In this document: positions 1 through 7,529 of the stretch, in pieces
How positions within the stretch are numbered: position 1 is the first letter of the stretch
How the letters are laid out: each line of letters begins with the position of its first letter
NCBI GenBank assembly: GCA_900317325.1
Contig: ONGE01000001.1
Coordinates: forward strand, 62,001 to 126,000
Reading direction: 5' to 3'
From: an uncultured Prevotellaceae bacterium
GTDB taxonomy: Bacteria > Bacteroidota > Bacteroidia > Bacteroidales > Muribaculaceae
DNA: 64,000 nt
Position numbers and translations under genes: made by a program
The notes under the pieces: generated by a model
The model's input: only the letters and a program-made list of their open reading frames with translations
Database searches by the model: none
Told to the model about the DNA's origin: nothing

Positions 1-2034
1 ACCTCCCATGCCGCTCAGGATAGTGTCGATCACTGCATTCACGTCGGCAATGTTCACCTCGCCGTCACCGTTCACGTCACCGTTCACGGCCACGTCATCC
101 AAACTGATGATATTATCAAACAATGTCCATATATCGGCACAATAGTAATCGTCGAACGATATATCGGGCACAATCAATGTCGTTGATGAATAACAGGTGC
201 TGGGGAAACTCTCCTCGCTGTCCACCACCGGGGGCAACTCGGGGTACATCTTCAAGCGGCTCAGCGACCGGCAACCGACAAAGGCATTCGGTCCTATCGA
301 GTCCACACTCAGGCCCACCGTCACGTCTTGCAGTGATGTGCAATTCGAGAACAATTCCCGGCCAATTACCCTCAGGTTGTTGCCGATGACCACCTCACTC
401 AACATGCGGCAGTTGGCGAAAGCCTTGTCGCCAATCTCTTCCACACCGTTCCCAGTGGTCAATCGCTTCATAGTGGTGCAGTTCATGAAGGCACCCTCAT
501 CGATACGCTTCATGCTCGACGGTAATGACAGTTGACTCAACATGCTGCAACCGTAGAAGGCATAGTAGCCGATCTCCTCCACGTGTCGCCCCATGGTCAG
601 CGTACTCATCAGCCAGCAATTCAAGAAGGCGAAGTCGGCAATCTCGGTCACCCCATCAGGGATGTTGATAGCCCTCAGCGAGGTACAGTCCTTGAAGGCG
701 TATTTGCCGATGCGCTTGATTGTCGGCGGCAAGGTGACAGTCCTCAATGAGGAGCAGTTCTTGAAGGCTCCGTCGGCTATGGCAGTGACAGGATAGGTCA
801 CACCCTGGCTGGTCACCTCGCTGGGGATGACGACAGCGCCACTGTAGGAACCGTATCGCCGCTCACGAGTGGTAACCGTGGCTTCGTGGCCATTCAACTT
901 GTAGCACACGCCATCCACATCGATGTCCCAAAGGGGAACATCCTCGGCTGGGTACAGCCTGTACAGCATCGACTGACCATAGGAGAATGACGAGCCGGCA
1001 ACATCAAAGGCGTCCAGCACAAAATAGTCATTATAATTACCTTCCCAGCCCCAGTTGATATGGAACAGCCATCCGATACAGCCATCCACGACATAGGCAT
1101 GACCGCCTACTTCACCCGAACCGCAGTACAGGATGGGACGGCCCTGAGTCAAATCCTCGTGCATCATGGCCAACCAGTCCTGAGTTTCATAGTCGTCGCG
1201 GTGAAGGAACCGCATCGCCTGGTTATAACCGAGCAGCATCATGGCCGAATACTGATTCCATGTGCCAGAGCCGCTGCCGTCGGTGCCATACTCCATCGAG
1301 GACGCCTGGCCGCAATAGCGCATCAGCGTGGCGACCGCCATGCCCTGAGCGGGCGTGTAAGGCATGGTATAGCCATCACACATCTCGGCCCAGTCGACGG
1401 GGGTTGCAGGCAGCGCAGGCAGATAGATATGATAAAAACCGGTTGTATAAGCAGGAAGATCGGGCAACACATCAGGATAATGCCAATAATACATCACCTG
1501 GGCCATCGCGGTTGCGACACAGCCTGTCACGCAACGCACACCCTTGTCGAACGGACACAGGTTATAGTAGGGCGCACCTTGTGACCACGTGCACGTCAAC
1601 AACGGTGAAACGACAACGACCTCGTTCGCCTCACGAGGCTTCACGCGGGCATCAGGGTGGGTTTGCAGCCACTCCATCTGCTCTTTGTAGTGGGACAGGA
1701 GGCCCTGCATATTGCAGGGAATGGTCTCGGGGTCAAATTGCCCGTCGCCGAAGCCCAAAACGCTCTCGGCACGGTCATCACCTGCCACAATCACATAACT
1801 GTCATCGGCATTAAATACATAATACGCGGGCATGTCTTGAACTCCCTTCTCAACTTGGACCAACTGCATCACCGAGGCTGCCGGTGCAGCCTTGAGATGA
1901 CCCTGAGCCACTTGACGATTCAAGAACTGCGACGCACACTGGGCTGCCGCGGCCTCATCGACAGGGGCCGCCCACGCCGACAACTGCGCCATGGCCACAG
2001 CCATCACTATAAGAATTGGTAATCGTTTCATCAT
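1..2034 (-). CDS. C10 family cysteine peptidase with leucine-rich repeats and dockerin-like end (3' end cut by window edge)
   Basis: The reading frame is open from the double ATG at 2034/2031 to the left edge of the window, so only the last residues are missing. The protein begins with a signal peptide (about 22 residues), then a Spi_N-type propeptide (about 25-130). The peptidase domain carries the C10 motif VTGCVATAMAQ, with the catalytic Cys near residue 172, and GEVGGHAYVVDG with the His near 311. From about 390 to 620 there are BspA-like leucine-rich repeats (units such as GAFKNCSSLRTVTLP). The visible C-terminus is a dockerin-like segment (GDVNGDGEVNIADVNAVIDT). The family (streptopain, SpeB, PrtT) contains secreted cysteine endopeptidases activated by propeptide cleavage. 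A secreted or surface protease is therefore expected. The peptidase call is strong; the target of the repeats is unknown. Confidence 0.9.
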   Translation of the reverse strand, partial: MMKRLPILIVMAVAMAQLSAWAAPVDEAAAAQCASQFLNRQVAQGHLKAAPAASVMQLVQVEKGVQDMPAYYVFNADDSYVIVAGDDRAESVLGFGDGQFDPETIPCNMQGLLSHYKEQMEWLQTHPDARVKPREANEVVVVSPLLTCTWSQGAPYYNLCPFDKGVRCVTGCVATAMAQVMYYWHYPDVLPDLPAYTTGFYHIYLPALPATPVDWAEMCDGYTMPYTPAQGMAVATLMRYCGQASSMEYGTDGSGSGTWNQYSAMMLLGYNQAMRFLHRDDYETQDWLAMMHEDLTQGRPILYCGSGEVGGHAYVVDGCIGWLFHINWGWEGNYNDYFVLDAFDVAGSSFSYGQSMLYRLYPAEDVPLWDIDVDGVCYKLNGHEATVTTRERRYGSYSGAVVIPSEVTSQGVTYPVTAIADGAFKNCSSLRTVTLPPTIKRIGKYAFKDCTSLRAINIPDGVTEIADFAFLNCWLMSTLTMGRHVEEIGYYAFYGCSMLSQLSLPSSMKRIDEGAFMNCTTMKRLTTGNGVEEIGDKAFANCRMLSEVVIGNNLRVIGRELFSNCTSLQDVTVGLSVDSIGPNAFVGCRSLSRLKMYPELPPVVDSEESFPSTCYSSTTLIVPDISFDDYYCADIWTLFDNIISLDDVAVNGDVNGDGEVNIADVNAVIDTILSGMGG

Positions 2035-2059
2035 ATCCTCACATGATTTTTAAGTGCTA

Positions 2060-2090
2060 CAAAAATACACAATATTCTTTTAAAAGTCAA
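2060..2090 (-). promoter_or_regulatory. Predicted promoter of the C10 peptidase gene
   Basis: Read on the minus strand, TTG at 2090-2088 is followed after 20 bases by TATTTTTG (2067-2060). This matches the Bacteroidota sigma factor consensus (-33 TTG, -7 TAnnTTTG). It is the same layout and the same -7 octamer found before the two other C10 genes near 41.4 and 45.3 kb. Confidence 0.6.
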
Positions 2091-2099
2091 TAAAAATGA

Positions 2100-2510
2100 C
2101 TAAAAATCATAATATCTGATCTTGACATCCTTACGAATCACAGTTCCTGTCATGCAGGCGCGGTGCAGCGTCGCGATACAGAAAAAATACTTGTAGGCCT
2201 CAGGGTGCTCATCGCGATAACGGTAATATATCCTGTCACACACTTGCACCACCTCCTTGTCATTGCCGTCAAGGGTGCGCTTGGAATAAACCGCCCTGAT
2301 CGAGTCCTTCATGATTCGGGTGATGACGTATGCCATATCGTCCTTGCTCACCGGATAATAATCGGGCGGCTTGCTGGCGATAGTGAAGTAATAATCGATC
2401 TTGGGGTCAGGAGTATCATCCTCACACGAGCTCAACAACGATGATAAGACAACGACCGCGACCGAGGCCAACACGAGCCTCAACATCTTGAAATATGATT
2501 GCTTTTCCAT
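2100..2510 (-). CDS. Small lipoprotein of unknown function
   Basis: A 136-residue protein with an N-terminal hydrophobic stretch ending in the lipobox LLSSC (Cys about residue 29), so it is probably lipidated. The mature part is acidic at first (EDDTPDPKID) and rich in Tyr, Arg and Lys later. I recognise no domain. It stands alone between two peptidase genes on the same strand, with about 65 bases to the C10 gene whose promoter lies in that gap, so it is probably transcribed separately. Confidence 0.65.
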   Translation of the reverse strand: MEKQSYFKMLRLVLASVAVVVLSSLLSSCEDDTPDPKIDYYFTIASKPPDYYPVSKDDMAYVITRIMKDSIRAVYSKRTLDGNDKEVVQVCDRIYYRYRDEHPEAYKYFFCIATLHRACMTGTVIRKDVKIRYYDF

Positions 2511-2632
2511 TTCGTTTGCAGGTTAGTTGTTAAACAATGCTTTAACACACATGAATGCCAGAGAAGGAAAGGGGACACATCCGGGCCGCTCGGCAGAGAC
2601 GTGCCCCCAACCTAACCACAATTATGAAAAAA

Positions 2633-2863
2633 TCATTTAGCACTCATATCAGGAAGGCAATCACCATTGCCGTGCGCCACATCGACAAGTGATGCCACGT
2701 GGCGCACATGATGGTGGCCCGTGGCTGTACCACGAGCGACAACACACGGCGGTGATTGCGGGAAACAAGACTCTGGCGGCGAAGCACCAGACAAAACAAC
2801 AACGGCAGCACCCGCAATAACGAGCACGACCGCCATAATCGGTTTAAATACAATTCGTCCCAT
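2633..2863 (-). CDS. Possible small membrane protein, unrecognised
   Basis: An open frame of 76 codons starting MGRIVFKPIMAVVLVIAG, which gives one hydrophobic segment (about residues 8-25). The rest is rich in Cys, Pro and His and low in complexity. The start used is the ATG at 2863; an upstream ATG at 2905 would add 14 residues. The tail of the frame contains a perfect 9-base inverted repeat (2672-2680 and 2699-2707), so the DNA may serve as a structure rather than a gene. No family is recognised. The call is weak. Confidence 0.3.
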   Translation of the reverse strand: MGRIVFKPIMAVVLVIAGAAVVVLSGASPPESCFPQSPPCVVARGTATGHHHVRHVASLVDVAHGNGDCLPDMSAK

Positions 2864-3037
2864 TACAGTAGATTTTAAATAATTAGGTATATTTGTGTTC
2901 CCCATCTAAAGGAACGCCGCAAATATAAGCAATATTCCATACAAAAGCAAGGATTTGCAACAAAAAATCACACTTTGTTGCAAATCCTTGTAATAATGTC
3001 TAAAAAATAGACAATCTGGCCGCTTTTTGCTATTTCG

Positions 3038-4774
3038 TCATTTCCCTGACAAAATGATGTTGATAAGGGCATTGACATCGCTGATGTTCACCTCGCCGTC
3101 GCCATCCACATCGAACACCTCGTCGCTCATGGTGCCCGATTTCAAGATGACGTCGATCAGAGCGTTCACGTCGCTGATGTTCACCTCGCCGTCACGGTTC
3201 ACGTCACCTTTCTGGTAAATGGGGGTTTGCGCCTTCATGAACCAGAAACCGGCCATCTGAGTCTGGACGTCGACGGTCATCTCGGTAATGGGCTTGTTCA
3301 TGTAGCCACCGGTATAGACCATGGCAGGGGGCGTCGAGTTGTTGGTGAGCGAGTCAAGACTGCCCTGAGGCCACAAGTCATACTTGTTTGAACCACCCGA
3401 CAACAGATTGTCGGCAGGAATGAGCGTCATGCGCTGGTGGTTGCTGTTGTTGTTGGGGGTATTGTCATCCCAGGCCTGCTTGTCATAATCCACATGCAGA
3501 ATCATGATGCCCTCGGCCGACAGGAAAGCGTCCCATCCAGTCTTGACACGGTATTCCAGCAGGTAATACTCATCGGGGTTGGCGTCGTTGGTCACCTTAA
3601 CGGCGGTGCCGCCATCGGTGTTGAGCGGAGCCATGCTGTAATGGGTGTTCTCCTCGGCATCGATGAGGTCCATCCAGCCCATGAAGTGACGCTCATAGGA
3701 AGTGTAACCTGCCGGACGATGGCCGTTGTTCAGGTAACAGCCGTTGTCCATGATGTCCCAGCTGCTCATGCCATAGGCGGAACCGTTGTTGGTCGGATAG
3801 AAATCGGGCAGACCCAGGCAATGACCGAACTCGTGGCAGAAGGTACCCACACCGTCGATATTCGTGCTGGTGTTGTTGCTGCCTTCCAGCTCGTTGAACA
3901 CGGCAAACTTGTCGATGGTCACCCCGTTGAGTTGGAACGGTCCAGTGGTGCTGCAACCCCAATCGTGGGCTTCTTTCATATCCCACTGGCAGGGCCAAAC
4001 GCTCTCGGGCACCGTGCGCCAAGCCTGTGATTCACCCACACCGGCATAGAGCACCACCACAACATCGACAAGGCCGTCGCCGTCGTTGTCATAGTTGGAG
4101 AAATCCACATCCCCAGATATGCCCATGCAGGCATCATAAATCATTGTGCCCAACTGGGTATCAAGTTCCTGACCGTAGCGATAAACGTTGGCACCGTAGA
4201 AAGCGCGGGTCTGAGGCAACGGCACTGGGCCCAAGATGTCGAAACGCGGCGAGAATTGTCCGCGCGACTGCGACTCGAAGTAGTGCAGACAGCTGTACTC
4301 CTTCTCGTTGAACTGGTTCTGGAAGGTGGACAGCGGATTCTCGTCAATGAACTGGACATCGGTGTAGTTCACCAGGATGACAGGAATGCGCGGCGAACCT
4401 AGCGTAGGCACCTGCGGCGAGTCATTCTCGTCGGTGCGGCGCGGCGAACGGCGGACACCGGCAGCAAGCGTCATCTGGTCTCGATAAGCCACGACAAAGG
4501 CTTGCTCCTCAATGCCACGGTTACCCTCGTCATGGGCACGCACATCGCTCAACGAGCCACCGACCGTGTAGCAGTAGTCACCGTTCAGGGCCTTGGCGAC
4601 CGTCAGCCCGTCAAGCGTCATCAGCGAGTGGTTGAACTCCCCACCCCGCATCTCGAGCGTCACGGTGCTGCCGTCACTCTGGACGTGTGTAAAGGGAACC
4701 GATTTGGCGGGTACTGCCCAGGCCATGCTCGAGCACACCACAGCCGTCAGAAATATCAACAGGAATTTTTTCAT
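3038..4774 (-). CDS. M6 family secreted metalloprotease with dockerin-like C-terminus
   Basis: A 578-residue secreted zinc protease with a 20-residue signal peptide. The catalytic site CHEFGHCLGLPDF gives zinc ligands His314, His318 and probably Asp324, with Glu315 as the general base. The acidic strand NYDNDGDGLVDVVVVLYAG before it is typical of the immune-inhibitor-A-like M6 group. Residues about 520-578 hold two Ca-binding dockerin-like half repeats (GDVNRDGEVNISDVNALIDV and DVDGDGEVNISDVNALINII). The gene starts 9 bases after the stop of the upstream lipoprotein gene and is probably co-transcribed with it. It is likely a protein-degrading enzyme at the surface or outside the cell. Confidence 0.92.
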   Translation of the reverse strand: MKKFLLIFLTAVVCSSMAWAVPAKSVPFTHVQSDGSTVTLEMRGGEFNHSLMTLDGLTVAKALNGDYCYTVGGSLSDVRAHDEGNRGIEEQAFVVAYRDQMTLAAGVRRSPRRTDENDSPQVPTLGSPRIPVILVNYTDVQFIDENPLSTFQNQFNEKEYSCLHYFESQSRGQFSPRFDILGPVPLPQTRAFYGANVYRYGQELDTQLGTMIYDACMGISGDVDFSNYDNDGDGLVDVVVVLYAGVGESQAWRTVPESVWPCQWDMKEAHDWGCSTTGPFQLNGVTIDKFAVFNELEGSNNTSTNIDGVGTFCHEFGHCLGLPDFYPTNNGSAYGMSSWDIMDNGCYLNNGHRPAGYTSYERHFMGWMDLIDAEENTHYSMAPLNTDGGTAVKVTNDANPDEYYLLEYRVKTGWDAFLSAEGIMILHVDYDKQAWDDNTPNNNSNHQRMTLIPADNLLSGGSNKYDLWPQGSLDSLTNNSTPPAMVYTGGYMNKPITEMTVDVQTQMAGFWFMKAQTPIYQKGDVNRDGEVNISDVNALIDVILKSGTMSDEVFDVDGDGEVNISDVNALINIILSGK

Positions 4775-4783
4775 TTCCAGTAA

Positions 4784-5317
4784 TTATTTTTCATTCATGT
4801 GCTCCTTCATGCCAGCCTTCCAGTCAAAGTCGTTGGTGACGTCGATGAAGTTGTCGATATTCCAAGCTCCGTTTTCGAGCAACATCTCCAGACGCACCGC
4901 CGACACATTGCCGCAGTTGTGGAGATTGAACTCAACCGTAGCGGTCGAGTCGGTCATGGCTGTGACACGGATATCGGTCGCCTTCAGGTCATTCCAATCC
5001 TGTCCCATGATCCAGTAATCGGCCTCAAAGAAGCCCATGCCGGAATCCTCTTTCTTATCAAAGGCATTAACGCGCTTCACACAAGAATTCCAGTCAGCGG
5101 TACAGAACATGCTGTCCAAGGAGTTCCCGATTTCGGCCGAATTGTGAGCTTCCTTATCGTTATACTGACCAAAGGCCACATCATAGATGTCGGTCACACG
5201 TTGAACCAGCGCGGCGGTGTCAAGGGTTGCCGACGCATCACTCTTCTCCACATTTGACTTGGACGAGCAAGCGCTCATCGCAACGATCACTAAGAATAAT
5301 AACAGTAATTTCTTCAT
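4784..5317 (-). CDS. Lipoprotein of unknown function, first gene of the M6 protease operon
   Basis: A 177-residue protein with the lipoprotein signal MKKLLLLFLVIVAMSAC (Cys 17). The mature part has alternating strands and a NTF2/DUF3828-like look (DSTATVEFNLHNCG, LLENGAWNIDNFID), but this is a resemblance only. It lies directly upstream of the M6 protease on the same strand. A TACCTTTG -7 element precedes it by 30 bases. It could assist the protease or be an unrelated envelope protein. Confidence 0.7.
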   Translation of the reverse strand: MKKLLLLFLVIVAMSACSSKSNVEKSDASATLDTAALVQRVTDIYDVAFGQYNDKEAHNSAEIGNSLDSMFCTADWNSCVKRVNAFDKKEDSGMGFFEADYWIMGQDWNDLKATDIRVTAMTDSTATVEFNLHNCGNVSAVRLEMLLENGAWNIDNFIDVTNDFDWKAGMKEHMNEK

Positions 5318-5346
5318 AACTATGCTTTTGTTTGTAAATGATGCGG

Positions 5347-5354
5347 CAAAGGTA
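5347..5354 (-). promoter_or_regulatory. -7 element (TACCTTTG) for the lipoprotein-M6 operon
   Basis: The minus strand reads TACCTTTG, a match to TAnnTTTG, 30 bases before the start codon. It is back-to-back with a plus-strand element 12 bases away, so this short gap carries divergent promoters. No clear -33 TTG was found. Confidence 0.5.
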
Positions 5355-5366
5355 GTATTTTTTATT

Positions 5367-5374
5367 TAATTTTG
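5367..5374 (+). promoter_or_regulatory. -7 element (TAATTTTG) for the lysO genes
   Basis: TAATTTTG lies only 8 bases before the ATG of the first lysO gene, which predicts a very short leader or a leaderless message. It is the divergent partner of the element at 5347-5354. Confidence 0.5.
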
Positions 5375-5382
5375 CCTGCGGT

Positions 5383-5661
5383 ATGCTCAAGGTTGTTGCC
5401 ATAATGCTCAGTGGAGTGGCCGTCGGATTCCTGATGAGGAAACGGCGACTGAAGGTGGTGCCGCACGCCGTGACGGTTTTCATTTGGGCCTTGTTGTTCC
5501 TGCTGGGCGTGGAGGTGGGCACCAACCCCCAGGTCATCGAGGGCATCACATCGCTGGGCCTCGAGGCCTTGTGGCTGTCGCTGGCAGGAGTGGCCGGTAC
5601 TGTGCTGTTCTCTTGGGGACTGTGGCACTGGGTGTCGCGCAAGAAAGGAGGTGACCGATGA
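5383..5661 (+). CDS. lysO: LysO family lysine exporter, N-terminal half protein
   Basis: A 92-residue membrane protein with three hydrophobic stretches (about 1-15, 25-45, 60-80). It corresponds to the first third of the LysO (YbjE, DUF340) family. E. coli LysO is about 299 residues in one chain and exports L-lysine. Here this protein and the next total 290 residues and overlap by 4 bases (ATGA), so they are translationally coupled and probably form one transporter. Split LysO genes are common in Bacteroidota, so this is not a fresh frameshift. Confidence 0.75.
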   Translation: MLKVVAIMLSGVAVGFLMRKRRLKVVPHAVTVFIWALLFLLGVEVGTNPQVIEGITSLGLEALWLSLAGVAGTVLFSWGLWHWVSRKKGGDR

Positions 5662-6254
5662 AGGGGAGCCTGATTATCGTGGGATTCTTCATCATGGGCA
5701 TCGTGTGCGGCCTCTTGGGCTGGGTGCCGGCATTGGGCGAGAACGTGAGTTTCTTGACGTTGTGTGGCCTGCTCTTCTGTGTGGGCATCACGGTGGGCAA
5801 CAACACCGAACTGTTGAAAAAATTTCGACACTTGGACCCGCGACTGATGCTGTTGCCGCTGATGACCATTATCGGCACGCTGGCCGCAACGGCCATTGCG
5901 ACAATCGGCCTGCCCCACCGCAGCCTCACCGACTGCCTGGCCGTGGGCTCGGGCTTTGGATACTACTCCTTGTCCAGCATTCTCATCACGCAATATCGCG
6001 GGCCTGAACTGGGCACTGTAGCCCTGCTGGCCAATATCATCCGCGAGGTCTTCACCTTGCTGGGCGCCCCGTTGCTCGTGCGTTTCTTCGGCCCCCTCTC
6101 CCCCATCTCTTGCGGCGGCGCCACCACCATGGACACCACACTGCCCATCATCACCCGCACCAGCGGTCAAGACTTCGTCTTGCTCTCGCTCTTCCACGGC
6201 TTTCTGGTCGATTTCTCGGTGCCGTTCCTCGTCACATTCTTCTGCTCCCTGTAA
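5658..6254 (+). CDS. lysO: LysO family lysine exporter, C-terminal half protein
   Basis: A 198-residue multi-spanning membrane protein. It covers the larger, conserved part of LysO, including segments such as VGSGFGYYSLSSILI, ANIIREVFTLLGAPLLVR and CGGATTMDTTLPIITR, which are typical of the family. It overlaps the preceding half gene by ATGA. The predicted role is export of lysine (and toxic analogues such as thialysine) across the inner membrane. Its stop codon is the first triplet of a short 9-base tandem array. Confidence 0.85.
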   Translation: MKGSLIIVGFFIMGIVCGLLGWVPALGENVSFLTLCGLLFCVGITVGNNTELLKKFRHLDPRLMLLPLMTIIGTLAATAIATIGLPHRSLTDCLAVGSGFGYYSLSSILITQYRGPELGTVALLANIIREVFTLLGAPLLVRFFGPLSPISCGGATTMDTTLPIITRTSGQDFVLLSLFHGFLVDFSVPFLVTFFCSL

Positions 6255-6287
6255 CGGATATAACGGACATAACGGACAAGACGGACT
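6252..6287 (+). repeat. Four degenerate 9-base tandem units starting at the lysO stop codon
   Basis: Units are taacggata, taacggaca, taacggaca and agacggact. The first unit begins with the TAA stop of lysO. No similar unit occurs at the other arrays except for the related aacggataa units at 19.0 kb. Confidence 0.85.
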
Positions 6288-6300
6288 TGCCAGCCTTAAA

Positions 6301-6377
6301 CTAAGGACTAGGGACTAGAGACTAAGGACTAAGGACTAAGGACTAAGGACTAAGGACTAAGGACTAAGAACTAAACT
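6301..6377 (-). repeat. Heptamer tandem array (ctaagga) between lysO and mtgA
   Basis: About ten units of ctaagga with variants ctaggga, ctagaga and ctaagaa, then ctaaact. Read on the minus strand the array is in register with the TAG stop of mtgA (6378-6376). There are no spacers, so it is not a CRISPR. Confidence 0.9.
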
Positions 6378-7068
6378 ACTTCGCGCAGGCCTCTTTGGGA
6401 AACTGGTCGATTTGTTTCATGCGCTTGAGGACAGTGTTGTGCATTCTTCTCATCTTGGCGGTGGGATGGGCGCTGTCACGCTCCAGCGGGTTGGGCAGCG
6501 ACACGGCGATATAGGCACACTGGTCCTTGGTCAAGCGGTCGGGCGTGGTGTTGAAGTTGTAGTGGGCCACGGCATCGGCGCCATAGATGCCCTTGCCCAT
6601 CTCGATGGAATTGAGATAGACTTCCATGATGCGCTCCTTGCCCCAAACGGCCTCAATCAGGAAAGTGAAATAGGCCTCCAGGCCCTTGCGCAGCCACGAG
6701 CGCTTTTGCCACAAGAAGACGTTGCGCGCCGTCTGCTGGCTGATGGTGCTCGCGCCGCGTTGACGCTTGCCCTCCTGGGCTTCGATCTGTGCCTTCTGAA
6801 TCTGCTCCAGGTCAAAACCCTTGTGTTTCAGGAACAAGTTGTCCTCGCTCGCCATCACAGCCTGCGGCAAATTATGGCTGATTTCCTCCAGCGGCACCCA
6901 GTGATGGCTGATTCGCGGCGATTTTCCGTCAATCATCTGCTCCACAGCGCGGATGAGCATCAGCGGGGTGATATAGACCGGGATATACTTCAAAATCACC
7001 ACCGACAATATCGTTGAGGTGAAAAAGAATATCAATATGTTGCGCAACCAGCGTGTAACCTTATTCAT
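6376..7068 (-). CDS. mtgA: Monofunctional biosynthetic peptidoglycan transglycosylase
   Basis: A 230-residue GT51 enzyme that polymerises lipid II into glycan strands at the outer face of the inner membrane. One N-terminal membrane anchor (about 10-32) is followed by the GT51 domain: EDNLFLKHKGFD (motif 1 with the catalytic Glu), RGASTISQQTARNVFLW (motif 2), KRSWLRKGLEAYFT, and EVYLNSIEMGKGIYGADAVA (motif 4). Length fits MtgA, with no transpeptidase domain. Its start overlaps the end of the Fur-family gene by 8 bases, so it is the last gene of the operon starting at 13.2 kb. Confidence 0.93.
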   Translation of the reverse strand: MNKVTRWLRNILIFFFTSTILSVVILKYIPVYITPLMLIRAVEQMIDGKSPRISHHWVPLEEISHNLPQAVMASEDNLFLKHKGFDLEQIQKAQIEAQEGKRQRGASTISQQTARNVFLWQKRSWLRKGLEAYFTFLIEAVWGKERIMEVYLNSIEMGKGIYGADAVAHYNFNTTPDRLTKDQCAYIAVSLPNPLERDSAHPTAKMRRMHNTVLKRMKQIDQFPKEACAK

Positions 7069-7516
7069 TTCTGACTCCTGAACTTAAAACACAATCGGGG
7101 CATAGGCCCTTGAGAACGTAGTTGATGCTGTGAACCTGAAAATTGCCGGGCAGGGAGACCAGCGGCACCTGGGTCGTCTGCAGGCAAAAGGTGCGGCCAC
7201 ACTTCTCGCAGTTGAAATGAGCGTGCATGTGGTCGATGGTGCCGTCATCCTCACCGCAATGGCAGTCGGGGCTGCACACGGCATACTTGAACATGCCCGT
7301 GCCGTCGTCGATGGCGTGGATGAGGTGATGGGTCAAGAACAAGGTGATGGTGCGGTAGATGGTCGATTTGTCCACCGTGTCCAACTCATCCTCAAGGCTT
7401 TGCAGCGAGAAAGCATCGTCGTGAGCCATCATCGTGCGCAACAGCAGCAGACGCAATGCCGTGGGCTTGACATCATGCTGCTCCAGGAGGGTGACATATT
7501 TACTCTCGTCTTTCAT
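7061..7516 (-). CDS. Fur family metal-responsive transcriptional regulator
   Basis: A 151-residue Fur-superfamily repressor. The N-terminal winged helix contains VKPTALRLLLLRTMMAH and STIYRTITLFLTHHLI (recognition helix region). The C-terminal dimer and metal domain has HMHAHFNCEKCGRTFCL and LKGLCPDC, giving two CxxC pairs for structural zinc and a His-rich sensing site. Whether it senses Fe, Zn, Mn or peroxide cannot be told. It sits between a SusD-like gene (13 bases upstream) and mtgA (overlap of 8 bases), unlike most Fur genes, and may control the importer encoded upstream of it. Confidence 0.88.
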   Translation of the reverse strand: MKDESKYVTLLEQHDVKPTALRLLLLRTMMAHDDAFSLQSLEDELDTVDKSTIYRTITLFLTHHLIHAIDDGTGMFKYAVCSPDCHCGEDDGTIDHMHAHFNCEKCGRTFCLQTTQVPLVSLPGNFQVHSINYVLKGLCPDCVLSSGVRNE

Positions 7517-7529
7517 TCCTCATTTCTGA

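Noticed and set aside
2624-2692. 22-codon plus-strand frame starting MKKSFSTHIRK
   Set aside because: Too short and without a promoter or family; it overlaps the inverted repeat.
5383-6254. Frameshift in a single lysO gene
   Set aside because: The two frames overlap as ATGA, each is intact, and split LysO proteins are usual in this phylum.
6301-6377. Possible CRISPR array
   Set aside because: Units are 7 bases and directly joined with no spacers; no cas genes are present.
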